NCBI GenBank assembly: GCA_031841125.1
Contig: CM063113.1
Coordinates: forward strand, 39,648,197-39,712,196
From: Acanthococcus lagerstroemiae
Taxonomy: Eukaryota; Arthropoda; Insecta; Hemiptera; Eriococcidae
Length of the DNA: 64,000 nt
Direction of reading: 5' to 3'
The first letter of the stretch is position 1; each line of letters opens with the position of its first letter. The notes beneath the pieces are model-generated. The model saw nothing but the letters and a program-made list of their open reading frames with translations, did not search any database and was not told where the DNA came from. Of this stretch, positions 55,150-64,000 are shown piece by piece. The position numbers and the translations under genes were made by a program.

Positions 55150-56223
55150 CCATGCAACAGTATCAAAAACTTTTTTTCAATCTACAAATGCTATATAGAT
55201 ATTCAAATCTTTTTCCCAGTCTTTTTTTCTCTCTCTTTTTCTTAGTAAAAGACTTAGACATAAAATTGATTTCTTGGTTCCGCTACCGTTTCTGCATCCG
55301 TACTGATCTTCTCCCTCCCTTTCATCAATTTTATTTTGTATTATTTTATTTATTATTCTTGCTGGAATCTTTGATACATGCAAAAGTAAACTTATAGTAC
55401 AATAATCTTCACTTTTGCTTGCCCCTGTTTGTGGGGGAGAATTGTGATTACATAATTAACCTGTTTTTCTGGAAATCGATTGGCTCTTTCCTCCATCATG
55501 GATTCTCCAAATTAATTCATGTAAAAATTGTAAAACTATTCCTGCATGTGAGTTCACTAGCAGTTTCATCATCTCCTTCCGCTTTACCTGCTTCCATTTT
55601 TATCAGAGCTTTATCAAATTCTGATCTCAAAAAGAGGTACCTGTCCTAATTAATGCCATGCTAAGGAAGAATGACGATGGTTGGCCAAGTAATTCACCTT
55701 CCAGATTGTTGACTGGAAGGAACGAAAGAGAAAAGATGAGAGTTCGTAGTTTTTGAACTCCCTTATGAGATACTTGATTTAGTGTCGAGCTTTAAGCTCA
55801 TGAAGTCGGTTGGCAGTATTTGGAACCCTTTATTACCTGATTAAGTTGGAACTTGGAAGAAATCATTATTCTGAACATTCTGCGAGTGCAATATGTAGAA
55901 AAAGTGGTAAATTTGCGATTTATAAAAAGAATTTACCGGAGAGCTTTTTTTTTTTCACCAAAATTTCATTTCGCGCTTCAAGTCGCTAAAATTGAAGCAC
56001 CTGGGGGAAATTTCAAATCACTTTGTTTTAGATTTCAATGTGCGCGAGATTCCTACGACATCGAGCTACACAAAATGATATCACATTCAGCGTACCTGGA
56101 TGAAGTTTCGGTCCAGTACTTATGTTACATACAAAGAAATGAGTAGGTGGCGTTATTAGGAATTTGGCGTTATTTGGGACAGGTACCTTAGGATCTCCTC
56201 TTTCTTCATCCTTCACACTATTT

Positions 56224-56425
56224 CAGGGTGTCTGCCGGGCCAATAAGTACAATAACAGTCCAATATTTAAAGAATGGTCCAATAAGTCCTATAAATGTTC
56301 AATAATTTTAATATAGATCTAATAAAAATTCTCAACTTCGATCACTATGTGTCTTGCAAAGTTAATTTTTGCGCGTATAAAAAGCCCGGAAAAAGTCCAA
56401 TGAAAGTCCTTGTTAAGACACCCTG
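56224..56425. mobile_element. CAGGGTGTCT-end MITE with 5-bp duplication
   Basis: The ends CAGGGTGTCTGCCGGGCC and TTAAGACACCCTG are flanked by TATTT and TATCT. AAGTCC and AATAAGTCC words occur inside. It is inserted in the LINE at 53340-58870. Confidence 0.8.
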
Positions 56426-57520
56426 TATCTTCTTTTTCCATACGTTTACTTATACCCCCTCTACCTATATTCTTATATAGTTCTTCAACATATTTCACCC
56501 ATCTTTTTACTTTGTGTTTTTTGGAGTAGAATCATTTTATTTTTTCATCGGTTGATGTTCTTTTTGTTCTTGCTGTAAAATATATTTTTATTTCTTATAA
56601 GCCAGATCGGGGTTTCCTGCTTTCATTTATTCCTCAATTTTCTTGCAATTCTGATCAACCCGTTTGTCTTTTGCCTACTTACATTCTCTCTTCATTTGAT
56701 TTCTTGAAGTCTTATATTTCTCATTCACTTTCTCTATCATTGGCTTGCTTATAATTTCTTCTTTCTTCCGTTAACTTTAGTATCTCACTTTTTATTCATG
56801 GTTTCTCCTTTCTATTATTTGGGTACCTATTTTTCTTCCTTGCTGCCAGATTTATTGTTTCTTCTAGTGCTATCCACTCCCCTTCAATATCATCTCCTTT
56901 CTTTGATTCACGAAATTCTTCCGTTACTTCTTTTTGATAGTCCTCTCTCTTCTTTACCCCTTGTAGTAATTCTAAATTCCATTTTGTTTTTACTGTTTCT
57001 TATTCATCTTTTTAAATTTAAACCCACATGTCATTATGACTAAATTGGGGTCAGTATTTACATCCGCTCATGGGTATGTTCTACAATCCATTTGATTTTT
57101 ATTTATCTTCTTGTGGTCATATTATAATCTGTTATTTCCCACGTGTATATTTATCTTTTTGTAGTAATATTATAATCTGTTATTTCCCACGTGTATTTTC
57201 TTCTCTCGTGATTTTTAGAGAGAGTGTTTCCAATAACTAGTTTATATTTTCCGCAAAATTGTGTGAGTCCCGTCCTTCTTTCATTTCGCTCTCCTAAACC
57301 ATACTCTCCCCATGCTGCTGCTTTTCTTCCTCCTACCCTGGCGTGCCAGTCTCCCATTATGATTAAATTTTATTTTTCTTTTACCTTGCTCGATATTTTA
57401 TCAATTTCTACGTACAATTTTTCTACTTGTTCTTCACTATAACTTCTTATTGGCATATAAACTTGTACTATCATTAAGGATATTGTTTTAGCAGAAATTC
57501 TCACCATTAATATTCTCTCA

Positions 57521-58280
57521 CAAGGTGTCTACCAGTAATCAGTTTTGGAGTTCCGGGACTTTGTAAGATACTTCCGGGGAAAATTTGGGTGCAAGAAAAT
57601 ACCATGTTTTGCTCAATATACACAACAGTGTCACCTGTATTCTTCTACTGTATAGGGCTTTTCATCGGCGGGTTTGTTTACATGATTTCTTATCTCGATG
57701 TAGAATTATCATCAATGAGGTATGTGACTTGACCACAAGAAAAGAGCCTCAATGGTATTATGATACTGAGGCTCTTTTCTGTGCCACATTGTATTATGAT
57801 TCTTGTGACACATTTTATTACGAATTTCAGTTTTTTTTTTAGTAGAGCACTGAAAGAAAAATATGAAAATTTGTAACAGAATGTGCCAAAGGAACCATAA
57901 TGTGATGTGGCGCAGAAAAGGGCCTTAGTGTCTGATTACCACTGAGGCCTTTTTCTTGTAACACCTCGTACAGCTCCTTGGTGATAATTCTACAGCGAGA
58001 TAAGAAATCATGTAAACAAAACCGACGATGAAAAGCCCTATAGTGCGTGCGTGTATTTGACGGTTCATAATTATTGAACTGGACCCTGCACAAAGCAGAA
58101 AGCAGTCTCCATGTATCGGGGAAACAGTCCAAGCTTTGGAGGAAAAACTGTGTCCAACATTTGTAAAAGATTCCGGGACGTTTGGCAATAGTCAAGTGAA
58201 TTTCAAGACTTTTCTGGGTTTCCAGGACCTACTTTTAGCCTCCGAACTTTTCCGGGGTTTCCGGGTACCGGTAGACTCAC
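57521..58280. mobile_element. CAAGGTGTCTACC-end element with an internal foldback
   Basis: The ends CAAGGTGTCTACCAGTAA and GTACCGGTAGAC resemble the CAGGGTGTCTAC family. GGGACTTTG and TTCCGGGG words lie near both ends. Inside, arms 57650-57715 and 57978-58047 pair (TATAGGGCTTTTCATCG with CGATGAAAAGCCCTATA, and TTGTTTACATGATTTCTTAT with its complement). Between the arms are two AAGAAAAG-type hairpins. The right border is approximate. Confidence 0.7.
57723..57967. repeat. Two AAGAAAAG(G/A)GCCT hairpins
   Basis: The first, at about 57730-57776, pairs AGAAAAGAGCCTCAATG with ACTGAGGCTCTTTTCT. The second, at about 57914-57960, pairs AGAAAAGGGCCTTAGTG with CACTGAGGCCTTTTTCT. Both resemble the hairpins at 27485 and 62300. 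Confidence 0.7.
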
Positions 58281-59016
58281 TATGTTGGGTATAACTATGC
58301 ACTCTATTCCCTACAACCTTATTCATAATAATTCTTATGCCTGCTTGCCCTCTCTTCGCTGCTGTATCATTAGCCTATATTCCTCCGTAAAGAAATTTCC
58401 TTCTGGCCATCCCATTTCTCTAATTCCTATTATACCAAATTTCAATATTGTCACCTCTTTCATTTAGTTTTCTAATATGCCTACCTCATTTAGTGTTCTT
58501 ATATTCCATGTCCTTATTATGAATTCTGATAGCTAGATCGTCTCCGCGCCAGACATTCGTATGGGAGACTTTTTATGTCCGAAATTATTATTTACTTTGG
58601 GAGAACTCCGGATTATCCGAACCTCCGTATTATCCGAACTACCAAGTTGGTCTCCGTTTTTTCCGAACCCCCAGTTATCCGAACAAAATCCGCATTATCC
58701 GAACCACATCAATACATACATACATACATGTGTAATTGTTGTGATGGAGATGAATCTCTTAGGGAAAATACTGATGTAGTTTCCCCGTGCTTTCACCCGG
58801 GTTCATCTGTTAGGGTTTTATTTCTCCTATGTGCCTTTGGTTCTTCTTTAAGCCCCCTTCTCACGCCACGCTAACATATATAGAGAGCGGCATGAACGTT
58901 AATTTAAAAAAAAAAAAGATTCCTCCCTCCCGTTTTTGCCTGCTGACATAAAAAAAAAAAACAAAAAAAACCAGAGTTACCTGTTTGCCATCCGAATAAT
59001 TGGAAGATGTAGAGTG

Positions 59017-59298
59017 AATCCCGCCAGTTACCCAGGTAACTAAAGGGGAACCAAGGGTAACTGACGGGTTTCTGGGTAATCTCGGGGTAACCGAGGGTTG
59101 TAAATGGGTAACTTTTCCGGGGGTAACTAGAGGGTAACTCATTGCGCTTCCTGATGCGCAAAATCCCGCCAGTTACCCAGGTAACTAAAGGGGAATCAAA
59201 GGTAACTGACGGGGTTCTGGGTAATCTCAGGGTAACCGAGGGTTGCAAATAGGTTACTTTTCCGCCGTCAACTAGAGGGTAACTGGTTGCGCATCGGG
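59017..59298. repeat. Tandem pair of 145-bp GGTAAC-rich units
   Basis: Two units, with CCGCCAGTTACCCAGGTAAC at 59021 and 59166 (145 bp apart), carry about eight GGTAAC or GTTACC words each. Each ends in TTGCGC. The second has GATGCGCAA at its start and TTGCGCATCGGG at its end. A third, single copy is at 63795-63945. Confidence 0.85.
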
Positions 59299-59309
59299 CA
59301 GGGACCAGG

Positions 59310-59848
59310 TAGGTTCTGAAGACTAACAAATGACCGGACTATGTGATGGCCAGCGACCTAGTCAGTCCGCTATAGACGGACGCCAAAACAGAAAGGCCGG
59401 GAATTATTCAGACAGGGACTTTCCTATTCGCCGAGAAAACTGGAAATCGGAATCCAAAAGCCGAAATCTCCTTCGCTTTTCTTCAGCGGTTCTTTGGGTA
59501 TTATCTTTATTGAAAATCATTCGAAAGAACACGAATGAAAAATGTGATACTCTTTAGACGGAGCCCTCGGAAGCCCTCGTGCTCCGTTAATCGACGAGTT
59601 TCTTGACGAGCCTGGCTCACCGGCTTGTGACTCAACGAGCAAAAGCCAATTTAGGTTCCATGAACTACAAGCCGCGCAACAGCCGTGGCCCCGTGGCTAC
59701 TTGGCCACATGGCCTTCAGCGAGGGATCCACAATTGGTGTAACTTCTTAGTCGAGCTCATGTTCGAATAGCGTGTTCGATATCGCGTAACTTCTGTTCTG
59801 TAAATTTAATGAACTCTGTCTAACGCGTTTGTCTTTATTTTTCTCCAG
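59310..59848. other. Intron sequence before the last visible exon
   Basis: No transposon ends are recognised. It is more GC-balanced than the flanks and ends in a TTTTTCTCCAG polypyrimidine acceptor. Confidence 0.45.
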
Positions 59849-60533
59849 AACGTAATGCACCTTGGTCAGCGGACATGAGCAGTGGCGGCAGCATCACTAC
59901 CGTCGGTTACCCGGTGATCAGCGGCGCTGGTATCTCCGAGATCCTGACGCCCGTTTCGGAGCCTGTGTTACTCGCAACTATTTGCTCAACCATCGACCGG
60001 TTATCAGCGGCGCCACCGCCGCCCCTGCCGCCGGTGGCCAATTCGACGGACGTGACCGAAGGTTCGGTTATGCTGCAAACGTATCTGAAGGAACGCGCTG
60101 TGCAAGATCTCAAAATCAAACAACAGTACCAGTCGCCACATATCAAAGTTGATCAGCGCGATTTCGACATGAAGTACAACGTTTACAAGGAAGCGTTCCA
60201 GTTAGGAGCGACGGCGGTAACGGTGGCACCCGTTGACAAGCCGGAAGACATCCGCACCACTCCCAGCCCCAAAAGGAAAAATCATTTTCTTTGCGAGAAC
60301 GACGTGCCGGAGAAGACCACTTTTGTTGACAGAGGCAAACTGAAACTGGAGCGGGCTAACGATATCGACGCGAAAGAGAATTTCGCGCTGACTGCCGATC
60401 CGGAGAAAAGCGAATGTTCAACGTCCGTCATCATATTGGTGGGCAGCCCGAATTCGGGTTGCAGTAATTCGCCGAAGAAGCTGAAAGCCGAGTTCATATC
60501 GCCGTGCAACAAACCGTTACCAAAGTATGCGAG
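59849..60533 (+). CDS. shn: Schnurri-like gene, last exon in the window
   Basis: The acceptor is TTCTCCAG and the donor GTGAGT, phase 1 to 2. The exon encodes about 228 residues: RNAPWSADMSSGGSITTVGY, a Pro-rich APPPPLPPVA stretch, LQTYLKERAVQDLKIKQQYQ and a Ser/Lys-rich C-terminal part ending NSPKKLKAEFISPCNKPLPK. Lys-rich segments could serve nuclear localisation. It ends in mid-codon, so at least one more exon lies beyond the window. The fit of phase and splice sites ties it to the 49395 exon across a 10.2-kb intron. Confidence 0.85.
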
Positions 60534-60705
60534 GTGAGTGCAAGTATATCATTGTTCAGTTGCTTCTGTAGTGCTAGTATCCGAGTTGGGTATTTCCGGC
60601 GAATTTGTCGTATATTTGGAATAGGTACTCCCTGCCGAGCAAGTGCGTTAGAAATTAACATCCTCATCTCGGTTGTACGGAAAATAGAAGGTGTGGTCAT
60701 GGTAG

Positions 60706-61125
60706 GTGTTTTACATTGGGTATAAACCGAAATCTGTAAGACATTTGTGTTATAAGAAACACGAGAAGATAGTTTTCATTTTGCGACAACCGAATAATCT
60801 CACAAAAGTGCATACAATGTCCAGCAAAGATTAGACGAGTAACATTATGCTAGCCTAGATAAGGAATCGGTTATTCTTATCTAAGTTGGTCGCGGATACG
60901 AATTGACGTAGCATATGTTGCTCGATGACGTGCTAAGTAAATTCGTATCCGTGGCCAACTTAGATAAGAATAACCGGTTCCTTATCTAGGCTGGCATAAT
61001 GTTCTTCATCTAATCTTTGCTGCACATCGTTAGCACTTTTGTGAGATTATTTGATTGTCGCAATGAAAACTGTCTTCTCATGTTTCTTATAAATGAGATT
61101 TCGGTCAATACCCAACGTAAAACAG
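60706..61125. mobile_element. Large foldback element with arms of about 190 bp
   Basis: The arms run from GTGTTTTACATTGGGTATAA to its complement near 61100-61124. They include CCTAGATAAGGAATCGGTTA paired with AACCGGTTCCTTATCTAGG and TAGCATAATGTTACTCGTCT-type pairs. The loop is 40-50 bp (AGCATATGTTGCTCGATGAC). No coding capacity. It lies in the intron after the last exon. Confidence 0.85.
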
Positions 61126-61129
61126 CAGG

Positions 61130-61659
61130 GTTACCAACTGATTTTTTCAGAAACGCAAACGTCTCTATTGAAAAACGCAAACTGTACAATGGAAACGTAA
61201 AATTTGATAATATTTCTGGTTTGCTGTTACGCTCGAAACTTGAGGTTCGAGAGCAATTCACGTAGATAGTGTTACAAATTACTTAAAAAACAAAAAAACA
61301 AAAAAACCCTGAGGAATCGATTAAAAGATAGAGGTGCCTAATATGGACCACTTCCCTAATATAGACAGTCGTAAAACGCTAATAGCGCTACCTGGAGGCA
61401 AAATTGAAGTAGTTTGTGATGGCGAGATAACAATCTGACGAGAGTCTGTGGCCAGGCCAAACAGAGGCAAGACAGAGGACAAATAATTCCCCCCCCCCTC
61501 ACAGAAAGAAGTCGAAGATTGGGTAAATACTTCGATCATAAGTTCCCGACTTATTGAGTTCTTTATGTTTGTTAGGGAGACGAATGAAATTAGAAATGAA
61601 ACGTTTTTCAATTCCGTAAAATTTCACCGGAAAGTATATTCAGATGAAGTTTTGTGTAA
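61130..61659. other. Intron sequence, unassigned
   Basis: No exon or paired repeat was recognised. A poly-C run is at 61489-61498. Confidence 0.4.
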
Positions 61660-61966
61660 GGTGCTAGCAAGGTTGGGCATCGAGTCCCCAAAACTGACTT
61701 GAGTCCAAGTCACGAGTCATTTATTTTGTTTAGACCCGAAGTCCGAGTTATGCGTCCACAATTTTGAAAGGACTCTCGAGTCCGAGTCCCAAAGGAATCC
61801 TTTTACACCGATTTTACCTTTACTTTTCAATAGTGGGAGTGAGACATAATATCAATAATTCTGCCTGTTTATATTGGGATGCCGCTAAAGAGAAGAAAAC
61901 CTGCCATCATTATCAGGCTATCAGCAATCACCACAAAAAACAAGTACAACTACAAGCACTCACTAT

Positions 61967-62258
61967 ACTTAGTCTGTTCCAAATAAGAATTCCGAAAACA
62001 GTCGCGAATACGGGGCATATGGGGAAAGGAAAAGGTCTATTCACCCAATACTACAAACCTGAGCATAGATATTCTCCAAAGTTCAAGGATATCTGACAAA
62101 ATTATCAAAATTTAGTTATTGAAGGCATTTTGTTCTATAAATTTGAAATTTTCGCAGCGATTAATAACGTAAAAATGTATTTTGGGCTTGCATAGATACG
62201 CAGCAAAGTGTGAAAGGCCTGGACTGTTTTCGGCATTCTTATTTGGAACGGACTATGA
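61967..62258. mobile_element. Nested inverted-repeat element with 33-bp ends
   Basis: AGTCTGTTCCAAATAAGAAT with TCCGAAAACAGTC (61971-62003) faces GACTGTTTTCGGCATTC with TTATTTGGAACGGACT (62223-62255). The exact outer bases are uncertain. Confidence 0.8.
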
Positions 62259-62294
62259 GTCAGGTCACTTTTCAATTTTTTTTTTCTAACGCAC

Positions 62295-62385
62295 GGACTG
62301 TCACAAGAAAAAGGCAACAAAAATGTGCCTTTCCTGTCTTATTTTGTGATTGAGATAACACCCTTTTCTTGTGACGGGCTTTTAT
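62295..62385. repeat. CAAGAAAAAGG hairpin
   Basis: GTCACAAGAAAAAGGC at 62299 pairs with CCCTTTTCTTGTGAC near 62361. It is related to the hairpins at 27485, 57730 and 57914. Confidence 0.6.
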
Positions 62386-62571
62386 CTCGTGTTATAAGAA
62401 AAATACCTTTACAGAGGATCTTTTAGTTGTACTTCTCTTCTGACAATCTGTGCGGCTGTACTTTCCAGCTTCCAGGGTTACAAATTTATTGTAAATTTAT
62501 GTCTTGCAATTTGCAAAATTCATGATTCAAATTTTGAAATCAAATAATTATTGCCAAAGTAAAGGACTCTT

Positions 62572-62868
62572 CAGGGTTGCCACTTTCTGGAAAACCGGGA
62601 AAACTGGGAAAAGTCAGGGAATTTGGTCAGTCAGGGAAAAGTCAGGGAATTTTCATTTAAGTCAGGGCAATTTTCTGAAAATAAGAAACGAGTTCGTATT
62701 TTATCAGAGTAAACTTTTTTTATTTGTATTGTAAAAAATTTCTGTGACTCTCCTCCCTCTGGGCTTTCTCGGAATCCTGTAAAAAAGGTCAGGGAAAATT
62801 GGAAAAGTTGGCCTGAAAAACCGGGAAAAGTCAGGGAAAACCAATCCTGAAAAAAAGTGGCAACCCTG
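62572..62868. mobile_element. CAGGGTTGCCACTT-end MITE with 5-bp duplication
   Basis: The ends CAGGGTTGCCACTTTCTGG and AAAGTGGCAACCCTG are flanked by CTCTT (62567-62571 and 62869-62873). The interior is rich in GGGAAAAGTCAGGGAA. It is nested inside the 61668-62961 element. Confidence 0.85.
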
Positions 62869-63124
62869 CTCTTAAATTTGAAGCTGTAACAAGTAAAAGT
62901 CCGAGTCACGAGTCACAAATAAGGACTCGAGTCCTTTTCATTCGAGTCCTGCCCAACCCTGGGTGCTAGGTATCAAAGAGAAAGGGAAGACGAGTACTTT
63001 CACGTCATATATTGAATGAAACTCGATCGTTTACGAAACCTGAGATAAGTTAAAATTGACATTTCTTATCAAAGTGTCTTAATATGCATCACCTATGAGA
63101 TTCTTCATATGACCTGCAATTAGA

Positions 63125-63700
63125 CTATAGAAAAATGACCTCCTTCTGATAAACTACTATCCTATGATCTGAAGGGAAAGTATAAGACGGCAGAACTTCT
63201 ACATTGGTCACTACTCCGAGGTCGTTAACTAATAAATGATCTATTTCATTTGTTGTGCCACCGTCAGGCGATTTCCAAGTCCATTTTCTTTTCGATTTTT
63301 CCTTGAAAAATGAGTTGGCAATTTTTAAATTGTTTCTTACGGCTAGGTCTACGAGTTTATATTTACTTTCGTTGGTCGGACCACAACAGAATTTATCTAT
63401 GTTTGTGACATCGTAACTATCTGTGCCTACCTTGGCGTTCCAGTCTCCCATGACCAGTGTATAACGTTCGCTAACTGATTGTATGATGTCGTCTACCTGA
63501 GTGTAGAAGTCGATTAATTCTTCTTCTGATGCTTGGACGGTTGGCGCATAGACTTGGACTATAGAGATAGTTGTGGACTTGTCTAGTTTTAATTTTAGAG
63601 TTGCTATACGTTCTAAAACACCCTTTATTTTCATGATGTTGCTTGTCAGGTTACTTTTACATGAAAGCCCACCCCTCTATTGCCTTTTGTCGTGGTAAAG
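63125..63700 (-). mobile_element. LINE fragment with intact endonuclease frame
   Basis: A 169-codon - strand frame contains IVQVYAPTVQASEEELIDFY, YTLVMGDWNAKVGTDSYD, NNLKIANSFFKEKSKRKWTW, TNEIDHLLVNDLGVV and FPSDHRIVVYQKEV. The Asp-Trp-Asn, Asp-His and Ser-Asp-His positions of the EEP fold are kept. The RT part is not in the window next to it, so this is a truncated copy. It is related to the fragment at 1900-2680. Confidence 0.88.
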
Positions 63701-63794
63701 GCTAGATACAGTGCATTGAATGTAGGGCATAAAGCCATGAAATATATATGACGTGGCTATTGACGAATGCTACAGCAAGAAGAAATATACCGAT

Positions 63795-63945
63795 TCCCCG
63801 ATGCGCAAAGTTCCGCCAGTTACCCGGGTAACTAAAGGGCAACTAAGGGTAACTGATGGGTTTCTGGGTAACCTGAGGATAACCCAGGGTTGCAAAGGGA
63901 TAATTTTTCCGCGGGTAACTACAGGGTAACTGATTGCGCATCGGG
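63795..63945. mobile_element. GGTAAC-rich unit with CCCGATGCGCAA ends
   Basis: A single 150-bp copy of the unit repeated at 59017-59298. It has complete inverted ends CCCGATGCGCAA and TTGCGCATCGGG, suggesting that the unit is a MITE. Confidence 0.8.
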
Positions 63946-64000
63946 TCTTTGAGTTTGAGTACATAACACATGCACATGCGCTTGAATTCGACAGTACAAT

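Larger units (their letters stand above)
53340..58870 (-). mobile_element. Near-complete decayed LINE carrying three inserted DNA elements
   Basis: On the - strand the order is 5' UTR-like text (58870-58540, similar to 3900-4190) and the endonuclease (GKQAGIRIIMNKVVGN near 58340, MGDWHARVGGRKAAAW near 57350-57310, YTWEITDYN). The RT follows: ARIINKIIQNKI and EDQYGCRNGSGTKKSI (55360-55270), IYIAFVD (55198) and the active site IRFADDIA (53925-53902). The C-terminus has SRIKQARRDFFQ and RRIKMIGHH (53660-53350). Many stops are present. Without the insertions at 54187-55149, 56224-56425 and about 57521-58280, about 3.3 kb remains, a full EEP-RT length. Confidence 0.88.
61668..62961. mobile_element. 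hAT-like element hosting two nested elements
   Basis: The ends CAAGGTTGGGCATCGAGTC and GAGTCCTGCCCAACCCTG are flanked by an exact 8-bp duplication GGTGCTAG (61660-61667 and 62962-62969). GAGTCC and GACTCGAGTCC words cluster inside both ends. It contains the elements at 61967-62258 and 62572-62868. Confidence 0.9.

Noticed and set aside
59017..59298. A CRISPR-like array
   Set aside because: Only two 145-bp units, with no regular short repeats and variable spacers. The sequence is eukaryotic.

Overview
This window is eukaryotic nuclear DNA, almost certainly from an arthropod and probably an insect. A sap-feeding hemipteran would fit the repeat content, but the species call is inference only. 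The DNA is AT-rich and has one large, intron-rich protein-coding gene on the + strand. Nearly everything between its exons is transposable-element debris. No prokaryotic genes, operons, rRNA genes, functional tRNA genes or CRISPR arrays were seen.

The gene is a schnurri/HIVEP-family (ZAS) zinc-finger transcription factor. Eleven exons, from 16892-17017 to 59849-60533, join with consistent reading phase and GT-AG borders. A further exon at 16706-16793 is likely, and a possible first coding exon at 942-1013 in a CpG-rich region also fits the phase. The protein has an N-terminal ZAS pair of C2H2 fingers in one exon (about 25341-25493). A mid-protein region follows with thirteen 7-residue repeats (28440-28715), then a second ZAS pair split over three exons (35371-43131), an acidic exon (48722-48827) and Ser/Thr/Pro-rich exons. 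The last visible exon ends in mid-codon at a splice donor, so the 3' end lies outside the window.

The introns (93 bp to about 10 kb) and the 5' flank hold layered transposons. Non-LTR retrotransposons lie at 1.9-4.5, 21.7-23.6, 45.8-48.1, 49.7-50.3, 53.3-58.8 and 63.1-63.7 kb. A gag-protease LTR-type remnant is at 11.4-13.8 kb. A DNA transposon with very long inverted repeats is at 9.0-11.0 kb. Two MULE-type elements (about 19.6-20.55 kb and 54187-55149) have ends made of short repeated oligonucleotides. Mariner fragments flank the first of these. A tRNA-derived SINE is present in five copies. Many non-autonomous inverted-repeat elements can be grouped by target duplication: TA, TTAA, a TTA-type, 5 bp, 8 bp (hAT-like) and 9 bp (MULE).

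Insertions are often nested. A 3.3-kb LINE body at 53.3-58.5 kb carries three DNA elements. A TA-flanked foldback at 40084-40630 carries a hAT-like element built from two 111-bp hairpin units. A hAT-like element at 61668-62961 carries two more. The window is therefore best read as one developmental regulator whose introns record several rounds of insertion. I did not find a convincing new multi-gene system. The most unusual items are the heptad-repeat exon of the schnurri protein, the composite 111-bp-unit element, the repeated-oligo termini shared across unrelated transposon superfamilies, and the long-inverted-repeat element with an HAFTGCD-motif protein.
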